The notes under the pieces are model-generated. The model did not search any database and was not told where the DNA came from. It saw only the letters and a list, made by a program, of their open reading frames with translations. Shown piece by piece: positions 9,814 to 22,291 of a stretch of DNA of 64,000 bases; positions within the stretch are counted from its first letter, which is position 1, and each line of letters starts with the position of its first letter. Source of the DNA: Vombatus ursinus (Eukaryota > Chordata > Mammalia > Diprotodontia > Vombatidae); contig NW_020946557.1 in NCBI RefSeq assembly GCF_900497805.2, positions 8,058,487 through 8,122,486 of the forward strand, read 5' to 3'. Made by a program: the position numbers and the translations under genes.

Positions 9814-11289
9814 CATACGCATATCTTGGTGGAGAGGAGGAGGGGAATGCCCCCTTCTATTTTCATAAGTCCTCGGGTAGCTCATTACCAAGCCCTGTGC
9901 ACTAAGGAGCCCTTGAGGGAGCAGAGGGGAGCCAGGATCCTTTCTTGTTGGGGTGGTCATATAGAAATAGGAGGCTTGGGTGCAGCCGCGTCCCACTTCA
10001 GGCGAGCTGAGCCCCTCATTGTGCAAGCTACAGGAAGGCGGGGGATGGTGTCGCTGCTGCTGTCCAGGCAAAGAAAAGGAGGCAGGGCAGGGCTTTTCTT
10101 TGCTTGTTTGTCGTGCCGACACACTGAGCCCTTTCTGGGGTATAAAGACGGAAGGAAAGAGGCAGGAGGCCTGGAGAAAACCCAGGCAAAGTACGAAAAT
10201 GGAACGTTGAGGAGTTGAGGGACGGCGTGGGGAGGTGAAGGTTGGTCACTGGTCCTGTCCAACAGACCTGCCGGTTCAAGAAAGAATGGAAGCGAAACAC
10301 GGACCATGCTCTGTGGTCATTATTAGCATGGGGCATTCGTGATTCTTTAGCTCTGCCTTCGATTGGGAAAGGATTAGTCTTTAACTGGCTTGAGGTGAAT
10401 GAATTGTTGCTTCTAAGCATTTACATGGACAAAGAACGTTATCTACGTGCTTTTGTGTGCCTCTGTATTGGTGTGCGTTTCTCTGACTTTGTAAGGATAA
10501 CTCTGGAGAGAACCTTGGTCTCTTGCTCTGTTCATACAGGTTTCTCTGTGGTTTTAAATCTGAGTGAAAATGCATTTCGAAGGAGTTCATATCACTTTAA
10601 CTGACTGGAGCTAGAAGTGGGAGTACACAATGTATACCGAAATAGAGCTGTAAAATCAGCTCAGCTGGGGCTCCATCTATTCATTATCTCATTACTTCAC
10701 TGTGTGGTTTAGGTATATAAACCCAAACAAACAAACAAAAGAGCCCAGTCTCATGACTGGAAAAAAGATGTTAGACCTCTTTGTGGGAACTTAAGTTTCT
10801 AGTATCAAACAGGAAGAAATGCACTGAAATTGACATGGATTTGGTGATGGAACCTCAAGCTTTTCTTTTGCAGAGCTTGTGGCAGAGGATGGCACTTCCA
10901 AAAATAGAAAAAAAAAACAAGTCAAGGGGATGTTCCCTGTTTTGCATTCTATGCAAATTTTCTGGTTTCCTAAATGAGAAATCTACAATGAGTTTTTAAA
11001 AAAAGAAAAAAGGTAACTGCATTATTCATCAAATTTACATTATTTCCATTAATTTGAGACTATGAGTTAAAAAACAACATTGTGATGAGAAAATGATTTT
11101 CTCAGGCCAAGAAACTCTCCTACTTTGATAAGCTTTTTGTTAGCCCTGAAGGGAAGCTGATGTAAGCATGAATAGGCTTTTCCCCCCCAACTGGTGATAA
11201 GTACATAGGTTCATTTTCCTTTGTTTAACCTCGGGATTTTAGAAATTCCATTTTAGTGCATCACATATGTTGTGCCTTAATGGAGGTAG
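9814..11289. other. CpG-island shore, no further feature
   Basis: GC content falls gradually to about 10300 and is AT-rich afterwards. The frames here are overlapping low-complexity or random frames, and I see no repeat family. A short (CAAA)n lies at 10722-10738. Confidence 0.5.
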
Positions 11290-11510
11290 TTCAGTTTAGT
11301 GGAAAGCCTAATGGGGTCAGGAGGTCTGGATTCTAATTGACTCTGTGACTAAGTTCCCTTGTAGCTCTGGGTGAGGCATTTCATCTCCCAGTTTTTTCAT
11401 CTGTAAAATGGGGATAATAGTCCTTGCCCAAGTCACTCATGCAGTGGTTATGAATAACCAAAGAAAATTATATATGTGAAAGTACCATGAATAGCATGTC
11501 ATTATTCAAA
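11290..11510 (+). mobile_element. MIR SINE
   Basis: GGTCAGGAGGTCTGGATTCTAATTG, CTCTGTGACTAAG and TTTCATCTGTAAAATGGGGATAATAG match the MIR body in sense orientation. Confidence 0.85.
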
Positions 11511-12084
11511 TGTAAAATAGAATTTTTGTTTGGTTTTTGATAATGGCAGAACATATTTGTTCATCAATCTGTCTGGCTTTCTATTGATGAATAGTAGTAT
11601 TTCTGTTTTTACAGAAGAGGAAACCAAAGTCAAAAGGTTAAATAAATGACATTTAATCACAAATGCATTTATAAATGGGACTTATCAGGCCATGCTTTTA
11701 ACACTTAAACTAAGATCACTTAACTCTAATACCCAGAAAACTTCAACTGAGAAATTCATTGGAGCTATATTATTTCTGTTGGCAGAATGCTACCATTGTC
11801 TTCAGCTAATGAAGTTTCCTTTTCCCTCAAGGACAAGTGTAAAATACATTTCTTCTGGGAAAGAACATCTTTGGCTGGAGTTTAGAAATATCAGAACAAA
11901 CAGAAGCTTATTCCTGATGGAATACTTTATTTAGCATGATTTGTTTTTGGTTGACTTTGCCTGGAAGTGAAAAGCCAATACGGCCGGAACATCAGGAGTG
12001 ACTGCTAAGTGACTCAGGTTCAAAACAGAATGCTGAGTGTTGGTTGAGAGTGGAACTTCAATCTACATCTTTGAAGGAGGGAAA

Positions 12085-12340
12085 TAAGCATTTATTAAGC
12101 ATCTACTGTGTGCTAGGCATAGTGCTAATGCTTTACAAACATTATCTCATTTGATCCTCATAATAACCCTGGGAGATAGATGCTATTATTATTCTCATTT
12201 CACAGATGACAAAACTGAGGCATGCAGATAGGGTAAGTCACTTGTCCAGGGCTACACAATTAGTCATTTTCTGAGGTTGGATTTAAACTCAGATCTTCCT
12301 GACTTCTAGAACCCAACCCACTGTGCCACTTAGCTAGCTA
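12085..12340 (-). mobile_element. MIR SINE
   Basis: Antisense MIR: TTATTAAGCATCTACTGTGTGC, TTATCTCATTTGATCCTCATAA, CTCATTTCACAGATGAC and the tRNA-like end CCCACTGTGCCACTTAG. Positions 11511-12084 hold no recognised feature. Confidence 0.88.
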
Positions 12341-12759
12341 CCTCTTTGGCCTGTTTTCTCTTTTGTGCTTTAACCCCCACATAATTATCCTTTGTTGTTA
12401 AATCCTCAGGCCAGGTCTTGGTCCCTAGCAGAAATTAGAGGTAAATGCAAATGGTGTTTCTCCAGTTCCATATCATGCAAAAGTAGGTATAACAGGTTTG
12501 CCAAGAGTAAGTGTAGAGAATATTTACTGGTGAGTAGACGTGGCACTCTAACCTTGGTCAGCTGTCTTTTCTATTGTCTTGCTGGGCCAAGGAAAGGATG
12601 ACTAAGACAATTCAGATGATGTAGTTTGAGCAATTACATTATAATAATATTAGTACGTCAAGCACAACTCCTTTTCCTGGCAGTTTATCTCAGACTAAAT
12701 AATGGAAAAGTAACCTTTTCACTCAAAAGGGGGCAACATGCAGTATAACACATTAATAG

Positions 12760-12965
12760 AGTGATTTAAGATTTCCAAAGTACTTTGTAACAGTGCTGTG
12801 GGAAAAAGTAGTATGAATATTGTTATCCCCATTTTACAGATGAAAAATTTGCAGCTTAAAAAGATTAAATAATGACTCTGAGGTCAAAAATCCAACTCTT
12901 GTTGAACCTGAAATTTGAACCCAGTTTTCCAAACTTTATGTCCAGCATTCTTTTCAGTGTACTAA
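12760..12965 (-). mobile_element. MIR SINE, diverged
   Basis: AAGATTTCCAAAGTACTTTG, TTATCCCCATTTTACAGATG and AATTTGAACCCAG give the antisense MIR order. Positions 12341-12759 contain no recognised feature. Confidence 0.72.
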
Positions 12966-12984
12966 ATTACCCATGGCCTACGTG

Positions 12985-13445
12985 TAGAATAGATTTTCCA
13001 AAAAGAAATGGGTTTTAAAAAATAATTATTTCTTTTTTTTTTTACATGTCATTGTTTTTATCCTCCTCCCCAAACCATTTTATTGTAATAAAGAAAAACA
13101 ATTAAACAAAGTGATGGATACTGTAACTGCATCTGACAAGGTATACTCCATTCAACATTTGTAATCCCTACTACAAGGAGGAAAGTGTGTTTCCAGATTT
13201 GTTATTCAGAACCAAGATTGTTCATTAAAATCCTTCAGGGTTTTACTGCTTTAGTGTTCTTTTCTTTTACTTTATTGTAGTCATAGTGCATATTATTCTC
13301 TTGGTTTTGTTTACTTCCCTCTGAATCAGTTCATGCAAGTCTTCCCTCATTTTTTTGAATCCCCTGTGTTGTTTCTTATAAGTTCGATAATCTTCCATTA
13401 CTTGCATATATCATGATTTGTTCAGCCACTCTGCAAGTGATGGGC
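12985..13445 (-). mobile_element. Old L1 3' end
   Basis: Antisense L1-type 3' sequence ending with the conserved stretch CAGTTCATGCAAGTCTTCCCTC, GTTTCTTATAAGTTCGATAATCTTCCATTA and ACTCTGCAAGTGATGGGCACC. These correspond to the C-terminal ORF2 region of L1 on the minus strand. It resembles the copy at 24870-25540 rather than the younger one at 33.6 kb. Confidence 0.72.
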
Positions 13446-13454
13446 ACCAATTTT

Positions 13455-13690
13455 GAGAATAATTATAATAACTAACATTTTTATATTGCTTTAAGATTTG
13501 CAAAGTGCTTTACAAATATTATTTTCACAACAACCCTGGGAAGGAGGTGCTATTATTTCTCCTTTAACAGATTAAGTAACTGAGGCAGGTAGAATGACTT
13601 GCCCAGAATCATATAACTATGCTGGATCTGATCTCAAATTTCCCTGGCTCTAGGTCCAGCATTGTATCTGCTTCAACACTGAGCAGCCTG
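13455..13690 (-). mobile_element. MIR SINE
   Basis: TTTGCAAAGTGCTTTACAAATATTA, CAACAACCCTGGGA and GACTTGCCCAGAATCA in antisense MIR order, starting at the end of the L1 fragment. Confidence 0.85.
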
Positions 13691-14199
13691 GCATTATTTA
13701 ACGACATGCAAACTTGAATGAGTTAAATTTTAATATGGTTGCCTTTTGTTTTATTTAAATAACACAAAAACATATATTTGCTCTTCATTTTTGAGTAATA
13801 TATAGATAAGCTGTTGTATTTTATAGACTATGAGGGGGAATTTTCACTGGTTAATGAAGATATTTGTTATCTTTTAGGAACAATGTGGACATAACAGCAT
13901 ATAAGGCCTCAATGCTGAAAGGTTACCAGATAACCTTCTTTTTATAGAAGCTAAAGAGGCCTTTCTCATTACTATTCAAAACAAAGGTATCAGCTTCTGC
14001 CCTAGGGTCATCCCTTCTTTATTTTCTGAAGATTGGGAATGACATCCAGGTGAGGAAAAATAAAGTATGACCAGCTCTTCTTTCTGTCTTTCTATAGGCA
14101 CCATATTTAGTGCATGTAACCTTTCCGCTATACTCAAGACAATGATAAAGCTTCACAATATGTCCATCTTATAAACAAATATATTACATGATTTACTTG

Positions 14200-14475
14200 A
14201 GATAATAATATTAACCAATATTTGTTGAGGTAATTTAAAGTTTCGTTATTTCATCTGAGCCTCACAACGCTTTTTTGAGGTAGGTACTATAGGTTAATTG
14301 TTCCTATTTTACATGGAATATAAAACTGAGAAAACTGATTAGGTGAGAAAACTGATCCTCAAAGAGGTTGTATGACTAACTCACACTCACAAGCTAATAA
14401 GTATGAGAGATAGATTCGAACCCAGGTGTTAATGAACTACAAAGCCAGAGCTTTTTCCAGTATGTTACATTGCTT
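14200..14475 (-). mobile_element. MIR SINE
   Basis: TTATTTCATCTGAGCCTCACAA, TTGAGGTAGGTACTATAGG, GAGAAAACTGATCCTCAAAGAGG and CACAAGCTAATAAGTATGAG: antisense MIR with a small internal duplication around GAGAAAACTGAT. The flanks 13691-14199 and 14476-15088 hold nothing recognised. Confidence 0.75.
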
Positions 14476-15088
14476 ACCAAGTAGAAGCTAAACAAGTCAT
14501 GGCTTATCTGTTAAATCTGAAAAAAAAACAGACAACATTTTTCAGAGTTGAAGATGAGTTTCACTTCAGGGACTCATTTCCCTCTTATAGCCACTGAATC
14601 TTTGACTTAGAAGAAACCCTGAAATGTCCTTTAGGCCAATTGCTACCTGAAATACCTATGTAACATTTACAATAAGTGGTCATATAGCTTCCACTAGACT
14701 TCTAGTTATTGAATTTTCACCACTTCCTTAAGCATCCCATTCACCAGGGTCCTATGACCTCTGACAACCAGGATCTTGAGATACAGATATTCTTGAAAAG
14801 GTAAAAATAGGTCACAAGGTATTTTCAAGTCACAGATGTCATTGATCTTGTGATACAGATTTAATTTTGCCAAATTCTTCAGCGGCTGCTGTGAGCAAGG
14901 CCTCATGTAGTTTATAGGGTAGCCTGCTGCACAAGTCTTCCACAGAGACTTAACCCCAGGGAAAGACAGACAAACACTAGGGTGGGTACCCATCCACCTT
15001 ATGATTGCACTACTCTGCCACGATGTGGTCTCACTTTATTCACTAGCTCCTACCCCCTTTAAGACAGTTCTGCAGCAATATAATGGAC

Positions 15089-15329
15089 TGTTGTTTTTAA
15101 GTCATTTTAGTCATATCTGACTCTACATGACCTTTTCTTGGCAAGGACACTGGAGTGGTTTGCCATTTCCTTCTCCAGCTCATTTTACAGATGAAGAAAC
15201 TGAGGCAACCAAGGTTAAAAGACTTGCCCAGGGTCACACAGCTAGTAAGTGTCTGAGGCCAGATTTGAATTCATGAAGATGAGTCTTCCTAATTCCAAAC
15301 CCAATGGTCTATCCTCTGTACCACCTAGA
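15089..15329 (-). mobile_element. Marsupial SINE, long form
   Basis: Antisense of the long marsupial SINE: GTTTTTAAGTCATTTTAGTCATATC, TGGAGTGGTTTGCCATTTCC, GACTTGCCCAGGGTCACACAGC and the tRNA-like end GTACCACCTAG. Confidence 0.9.
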
Positions 15330-15509
15330 ACCTCATATGATGGACTAGCCTTTACAAATACTAGTCAGGAATTCCTTCTTTAATTTTATGGTTGCAGATG
15401 ATCCAAGCATATAAGAGGCATTTAGTACCTTCATAAAGTTCCTGCCCCTCCCCCCCAATCAAATGCCATATATTCCTTATGTGATACATTATTTATTGTG
15501 CTATTATTT

Positions 15510-15630
15510 ATAAGACCATGGATCTGGAGCTGGAAGGTATCATACAGACCATCTAATCCAGTTCTCTTCACTTTATAGATGAAGATACTGAGACCCTGGG
15601 AGGTTAAATACCTTGCCCAAAGTGAAACAG
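15510..15630 (-). mobile_element. MIR-family SINE fragment
   Basis: GAGCTGGAAGGTATCATACAGACCATC, TTATAGATGAAGATACTGAG and CCTTGCCCAAAGTGAAACAGGTAGTAG. Its GTAGTAG end runs straight into the trinucleotide repeat, which may have grown from it. Confidence 0.7.
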
Positions 15631-15690
15631 GTAGTAGTGGTGGTGGTGGTGGTGGTGGTAGTAGTAGGAAGTAGTAGTAGTAGTTGTTGC
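15631..15690. repeat. (GTG/GTA)n trinucleotide tract
   Basis: GTAGTAG then (GTG)n and (GTA)n units ending in GTTGTTGCT, immediately left of the RTE-related SINE. Confidence 0.93.
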
Positions 15691-16108
15691 TGGTTGTTAT
15701 TCATTTTTGAAGAGGACCATGACATCAGGGAGATGATGATACAATTTGCAATTGAATTGGATTTGAGTGAGGGAGGACTGTGCAGTCACCAGCCTCACTT
15801 TCTCCTTCAGAGCCATCTGGGTCTTGTGGCAAGATTTCCATCAGGATGACTGGAAATGGCCAAGGATGCAGTGGGAGACCTTGGCCTTTTTTAAGCTAAG
15901 TTCTTTTCAAGTTCTCACTTTTGAGAGAAGCAACACCCATTCAGTGAATAGGCCTCTTTAAGAAGTGAGTCAAGGGATGGCCCTTTTAATAAAAAAAAAA
16001 AATCATAGTGGGAGAGGGAGACTCTCAGGGTTGCTGGCCAAAAGAGAAGCAGTTAGAGTTTGCATTCACTCTGAGCCTGGAGGGCCCGGGCCTATTGCTG
16101 TCCAATCA
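15691..16108 (+). mobile_element. RTE-related SINE-like element
   Basis: The left end TGGTTGTTATTCATTTTTGAAGAGGACCATGACATCA is nearly the same as the end of the RTE-like LINE at 26.4 kb (GGTTGTTGTCCTTCATTCTCGAAGAGGACC). The body (GAATTGGATTTGAGTGAGGGAGG, TCAGGATGACTGGA, GGAGGGCCCGGGCC) has no coding capacity and I recognise it as a repeat seen in other marsupial DNA. Family assignment rests on the shared end only, and the strand given is that in which this end reads first. Confidence 0.6.
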
Positions 16109-16111
16109 ATG

Positions 16112-16142
<31 letters not shown>

Positions 16143-16232
16143 ATAGTAGTAGCAGCAGCAGCAGTAGTTGTGGTGGTGGTGGTAGTAGTAGTAGTAATAG
16201 TAGTAGTAGTAGCAGCAGCAGTAACAACAGCT
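16109..16232. repeat. (GTA/GTG/GCA)n trinucleotide tract
   Basis: Interrupted GTA, GTG and GCA trinucleotides over about 120 bp, on the right side of the RTE-related element. It mirrors the tract on its left. Confidence 0.93.
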
Positions 16233-16508
16233 CATATTTTTATAGTGTTTACTATGTAGAAGGTACTATGCTAAGTGCATTACAATTATGATCTGATCTG
16301 ATCCTCATAAAAACCCTTGGAGGTAGGTTTTTTTATAGACATACCCCATTTATAGATATATACCCCATTTTATAGATGAAAAAAACTATAGTAACAGTGG
16401 TGAAGTGACTTGCCCAAAGTCACACAACTGGTAAGTTATCTGAAGCCAGATTTGAACATAGGTCTTCCCACCTCCAAGCCCAGTGCTCTATTCACTGCGC
16501 TGCTTAGT
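16233..16508 (-). mobile_element. MIR SINE
   Basis: TACTATGCTAAGTGCATTACA, CTGATCCTCATAAAAACC, GTGACTTGCCCAAAGTCACACAAC and TGCTCTATTCACTGCGCTGC. A short duplicated CCCCATTTATAGATATA block lies inside. Confidence 0.86.
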
Positions 16509-17034
16509 TTTAAATAGTAGAGGTAAGATTTTATTTTTAATACAAGTTTTCAAGTCAGTCTTTAATCTTGAATTCTTTTTCAATTGAGGATGATACACAC
16601 ATTTGGATTTCTTTTGTTTTCTTTTTCATCTTGCAACTCTAATACTTAACCCAGTAATCAGTGTTTAACAAATACTTGTGGAATTGAACATTTTTGCATT
16701 AAAATATTTTCCTCTGAATATCTAACAAATGGCCAGATAATTCTGGTTTAAATGCCAGAATGAGAATTTATTGTTTGTCTTCAATTATAAAAAAAAAACT
16801 TTAATTTATTTGCTTTACCATATAGTGAAGATGGGTAAAGATGTTGAGAGTAATTATCTGCCTGTCACTTGCTAGGATCTCCCGATCATGTACATCCACA
16901 TACCTACTTTTGTTTCATTTTCCAGTGTCAACTTAAGGTTGAAACTGAAATATTTTAGTACTAACCTGAGGGCACTTAAGTGGCTACACACAGGAGTTAT
17001 TGGATCATTCCACTAGAGCTGGAAAGTATCTTTG

Positions 17035-17280
17035 AGGTCATCTAGTAATAGATATAACTAATATTTATACAGATCTTTAAGATCTGTAAATACTTTACAT
17101 GCTTTCTCATCATAAAGCAATATACAAATTGATGATGATGATAATGATACTGATACTAATAAAGAAATTGAAACCCAAAAGGGTAAATGGCTTGCTCAAA
17201 GTCACACAGGTAGGTAAATGCCAGTTCTGGCACTAGAAACCACATCCTCTGGCTCCAAATCCAGTGCCTTTGTTAAGGTA
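17035..17280 (-). mobile_element. MIR SINE
   Basis: Antisense MIR pieces TAACTAATATTTATACAG, AAAGTCACACAGGTAGG and CTCTGGCTCCAAATCCAGTGCC around a GATGAT-rich patch. Positions 16509-17034 are unassigned. Confidence 0.72.
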
Positions 17281-18944
17281 GTCAATGTCAAGGGAGAAGG
17301 GTACCATTTAAGACCCCTGTAATCTAACCATTGCATTTTCAGAGACAATTCAAAGAGGTAGGAAGGAACACAAAGCTCGTTCAAACACAGATGCCATAAA
17401 ACAGAGCAGTGTCTAAAATTAGCTATTACACCTAACTAATGAGCAACATCAATACTATTCTGGGCAGTCTTCCCTCATCAGGTGTGAAAGCTTTCCCTGA
17501 GAAATTGATAGTAAGGATGCCATTTGTGCCTTTACCTCATGGTACCCAATCTAACAGATGACACAGTAAGGAGGGGGAGTATAAAATAAAAATCGCCTAT
17601 TAATGAGGATAATCGAGACAAAATTATTACAAACAGTAGCAGGTGGTGTGTTGCAAACAGTCATTTTCAAGACCTCTAGTAAATGATGCAAGTCTGAGGA
17701 ATATTTTTTAAGCAAAGGGCATAGCAGTAAAAATAGAATAAAACACTATATGGTAAATTTCCTTTTTTTCAGGATGGTTAGGAAATGGGATGTTTAGGTT
17801 AATTAGGTATTTTAGTTAAGTAGAAGTCACCATGTATACCACATATAGATAGACAATTTTTATAATAAAATATTCTTGGCAAATCTATATAGAATGCAAT
17901 TCATCTGTTTTTGATGATTTAGAAAAGACTTTCTGATTCTTTCCTATCTTAGTGTAACTACTATGAACATCACTTATTGTGGATGACTGGTAGATCTAGG
18001 AGGTATAGGAGTTTAGATAGAGAGTTTAATGTGAAGTCCCAAATATGAGTTCGAAAAGACTACTACTTATGCAGATACACACAAACCTCAAAAGGAAGAT
18101 TTCAGCTCAATGTAAATATAGTGAATATGCTCTGAGCTCACAGCAAAGTGAGACCTACTCTATTGCTCTGTCCAGGTTCCTGGGATAACCCTTGAGGGAT
18201 TTGGGATAGCTCCTTCTCTAATGCTATCAGCCTCAGTTGCCACCAGTTCCCTTCCTACCACTGTTAGCATCTAGTGACTAACCTGCCAGTTCCATTTAAC
18301 CACTTAGCATCAATGAGTTTTTACAAAGAAATATTTTCTTCAAAGATGTAACAAGAACAAAAGTACAAACATTTCCCTCCAACACCTCTGGGGCATATTC
18401 TTCCCTATACCACCTCAGTCACTGGGGAGATTAGGCTCATTTACAATCTAGCATTGCACCCAACAATGTTATGTTAAAATGTGGCATTGCTGCCAGATGA
18501 GTCCTTGTCTCAGCTTCTACTGGGCAGGGTACTGAGGATCATTTCAGAAAGTCACTCTTTGCTCCTGGGGTCATGATTGATGGAGATCCTGGTCTCCCCT
18601 CACCTACAATGAAAGAACAAATGCTGAGGCAGGAAAATAAACTGGACTTGTATCATAGGGCTACGTGTTCTTAGAAAGGAGGAGGTTCATGGACTCCCCT
18701 TATAGCATTGACTATCATGGGACTCTTGAGCAAAAGAGTCAAAGAGATCCCCTAAGATTGAACGGACAAACAACATGACTAAGACTCAAGTTGCTAGACT
18801 TTTTTGAATGCTTCCACAAGTGATCAAAGATCCTTCTATTCACCACAAAGTAAGCCAATCATAACCAGTTTCAAAATATCTGTACCTGCTCCAGTGTTTC
18901 TTCAAGGTACTTCTATATGTGTGTGTGTGTATATTCATTAATAA
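17281..18944. other. Intronic DNA, nothing recognised
   Basis: 1.66 kb without a gene. The composition around 18140-18800 is slightly richer in GC and could be an old, unnamed repeat, but I see no diagnostic ends. A short (TG)n at 18917-18930 precedes the next MIR. Confidence 0.45.
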
Positions 18945-19150
18945 TAATAATGAATAAGTAATATCTAGCATTTGCATAACACTTTAAAGTTTGCAAAGTC
19001 CTTTACAAATATTATCTCATTTGATCTTCACAACAACCCTGGTTTTACAGAAGTCTTAACCGGGATTAAGTATTTAAGTTATAATAAGTATTTGAGGCTG
19101 AATTAGAACTAAAGTTTTCCTGACTCTAAATCCAGCCACCTAGCTACCTC
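18945..19150 (-). mobile_element. MIR SINE
   Basis: ATCTAGCATTTGCATAACACTTTAAAG, TTTGCAAAGTCCTTTACAAATATTATCTC and CTGACTCTAAATCCAGCCACCTAGCTA in antisense order. Positions 19151-19869 hold no recognised feature. Confidence 0.85.
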
Positions 19151-19869
19151 TCCGTGTGGGGAGATGCCATCAGAGGCTCTCTTTGAGTGTGCTAATCTCT
19201 GTTAATAGATACTTTTGACAAATATCACTATACTTAAAAATGAATGCGATACCTCAGGGAGTCTCCATGATGTTAAGGGGATTCTTGGTCAGGAACTGAA
19301 TGAACTAGATGCCCTTCAGATCCCTTTCAGATCCAAATTTCCATGATTCTGTACTGATTCTGGAGGGTGCTTAAAAATAATTTCCTGAAATCAATTAAAA
19401 AAAACTTTAAGTTGAACTGAAATTGGCTTATTCACTTTTTTTAGTTGTCTCTCATAAAAGTGTCATGAAGAATAAGCAAAAATAAAATACAATGACTGGA
19501 GGTTCCTGGTTATGTTGATTCCAGGCGAGTAGTTTAATACACCTTTAATAATAATAAAACTGTTCCAACTTCTATAGTGCTTTAAAATATATGAAACTTG
19601 GGGGGGGTTGTATACTAGAAAATCAAACCACAATTAGCTATATACAAAACATGTTAGAATCATACTTTTTTCATGTGTGGCAAACTTTGTGACTGTGTCC
19701 ATCTAATGTTTTAAGGAATATTTACATTAAAAAGTGAACACTCTGGCCACTTGTATTATTTTTTCTCAGTATCTATGTGTGTTTACATATGTATGCATGT
19801 ATCACTGAAAATTTCCAAATATTTGACATCACATTGGTAAGTGTGAGGTTTAAAAATTTTCATCCACAT

Positions 19870-20095
19870 ATATTGGCTTTAGCTCTGGAATTGGAGTCAG
19901 GAAACCTGGAGTTGAATGCTACTCTCTCACAGTAATACGACCTTAGGAGAGTCATTTAACTTCTTTGCACCTCAGTTTCCTCATATACAAATGAGGATAA
20001 TATTTTCACTATTTCACAAGGTTGTTTTGAAGGTCAAATGAATATGAGATAAAGCACTTTGCAAACTTTAAGGCATCATTATAAATATTAGTAAG
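19870..20095 (+). mobile_element. MIR SINE
   Basis: GGAGTCAGGAAACCTGGAG, GAGTCATTTAACTTC, CCTCAGTTTCCTCATATACAAATG and AAAGCACTTTGCAAACTTTAA: nearly complete sense MIR. Confidence 0.9.
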
Positions 20096-22014
20096 GTATG
20101 GGTAGCCATAACTAGGAATTCTGGTACCTAGGGTAAATTGAGCTGGGATGACCTGGGGCACACCAAGCAGAACCAATGGGGTCCATTGCAGAGAGCCTGC
20201 TAAGATAGAAGCCAGCTTTCAATCTCTGCTGCTCTGTGACTCAATTCCTACTCTTCTCAGGGCTTGCCTCCATCATCCTCCATAGGCATATGGGTTGAGG
20301 GAACAGCTAAGTGTTGGTATCATACTCTGTACCAGTGCTGGAATAAAGCACACCTCTTATACAATGTATGACCCCAATATGATGTTTGTGCCTGGGGAAA
20401 GGCCTTGGCTCTCTCATCTTGGTTATGGCTCAGACAGAACGTCTTTCGCTAATGTTTCATTGTTGCATGGAAGTGATCCTGGGTACTTGAAGTTATGTAA
20501 GTAGAGTACAAGACCTGTTAGGTCCTACCTATTTGGGAAAGCTTCAAATACAGACCAAGTGATGAATTACTCCCTGAGCATTGAACTTGAAAATCAGGAG
20601 AGACTCATAAATTAGTTGGCTGCATTCAGGGTGATGAATATTTTGACCATAGCAACTATTTAAGAAGGTCTACTATATCTGAAGCATTGTGATCTGTATT
20701 AGTGGAGAGAGTGTCCACATTGATGAAATCACAGATCCTTGAAATACTGATGTAATTATTGCTAGCATGTTGAAACCTGCTTGAATAAATCATAGCCAAG
20801 GAAGGAAGATGAAAGCCAACAATAAGACAAAATATTGGGAACTTTTAAAATAATAACTGTGTCAATAGAAAGAAATTTCTTATAGATAAAATTTACTTTG
20901 TTACTGATTTATCAGTGACAGCCTGCCTCAACTCTGTTAAAACATCACAGTATTTATTTTTAATTTTATTCTGAGCTAACCTCCAAGAATAATGCCTATA
21001 AACACCTGAAAACATTTGACTGCAAAACAAGAAATACATTAGAATATCTATGCATTCATGGTTCATTGCTGCTTAATAAAAGTTCCTTACAAAATACAAT
21101 TTTGTAATAGCAATGGCTTAACTTTACAAACGAAGGTTACAGGCCACTGATTTCAACTCTATTTACCAAAATTAATTAGTACATTCTACTGTAATTGTTT
21201 TCATACCTACTCTTAAGAGCAAAGCACAGAACAAATGCATAGCAGGATTTAAAAGAAATCATTCTAATCACTCCTAGAATTATGGGGACAGGAAAAGAGT
21301 TAAGGGTTGCTGTTAATCATCTTTGGCTAAAATGAGGCCCAAAGTGCCCCAGATCTTACTTTATTATACTATGTGGTGAGTCTCACCTTCTCCTGCTATA
21401 GAATAGCTGTGTGCCTTTAAGAGGGCCAAAATCGTTCTGAGGCTTCTGCCCTTACTATCAAAGCAGACAAAGATGAATAAAAGAAAAACAAAGTAAAAGT
21501 AGCACTTATCTTTCTCCATAAGTGATAATAAACTCCTTCAGTTCATGAACAAAATAGTTCATATAATTCATGGTATTTTTCATCTTAATGAAAAGGCACT
21601 CACTCAACAATAAAACATAATTCCCATTAGAATCCTGGAAAGTACTCAGTATCCTGCAATTCTGTCTTCTGGCTCAAAACAGGAGAATGAGCTTTCAATG
21701 TGTGTTTTGGAAAAGAGGAAAATGACCCCAGATCAAACTTGATTCTCATTTTACCTTTCAGGGATGAGCCTATTAGCAGCAATCATCATATAACCCAAGA
21801 ACACATAGTTCACTGAAAACTTAGCATATTGACAACTTTTAAATACTGGTGATTGGTGGGTGAAGGAGATTTTAAAATTTGTGAGACCTATGAGGATGAA
21901 GAAATGCAGGAGTTTATTTTCCCCCATAATGTTTGATGCGTAACGATACAAATATTTCAATAAAATTTAGAATTTGGCCAATGATTGAAAGTCTATGCTT
22001 TTGTCTCATACAGA
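20096..22014. other. Intronic DNA, possible conserved non-coding block
   Basis: 1.9 kb with no gene. From about 20800 to 21250 the sequence is AT-rich, complex and free of recognisable repeats, with homeodomain-type TAATTA cores (for example AAAATTAATTAGTACATTC near 21170), so it could be regulatory. This is inference only. Confidence 0.4.
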
Positions 22015-22214
22015 AGACCTGGAGGATGTTAGATTGAGTGGGACTTGAATTCAGGAAGACTTGTACTTGCATTCCACCTCTGATACTAGCTGTGTGACCA
22101 TGAGCAAGTAACTTAACCTCTGAGTCATTGTTTCCTCACCACCGTAGAACATATTTCACAGGGTTGTGAGGCTCAAATAAGATTATATCGGTAAATTGCT
22201 TTGTACAACTTATA
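22015..22214 (+). mobile_element. MIR SINE
   Basis: TGGACTTGAATTCAGGAAGAC-like start, then CTGTGTGACCATGAGCAAGTAACTTAACC and CACAGGGTTGTGAGGCTCAAATAAG. Confidence 0.86.
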
Positions 22215-22290
22215 CTTATCTATGTATGTATGTACAAAATATATAATATACATATTATATATTTATATATGTATTTATGTATGTGTATGT
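22215..22290. repeat. (TATG/TA)n low-complexity tract
   Basis: Irregular TATGTATG and ATATATAT units between two SINEs. Confidence 0.9.
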
Positions 22291-22291
22291 A

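Noticed and set aside
15965-16291. Poly-Ser frame of 108 codons
   Set aside because: Produced by the AGT/AGC phase of the trinucleotide repeat.
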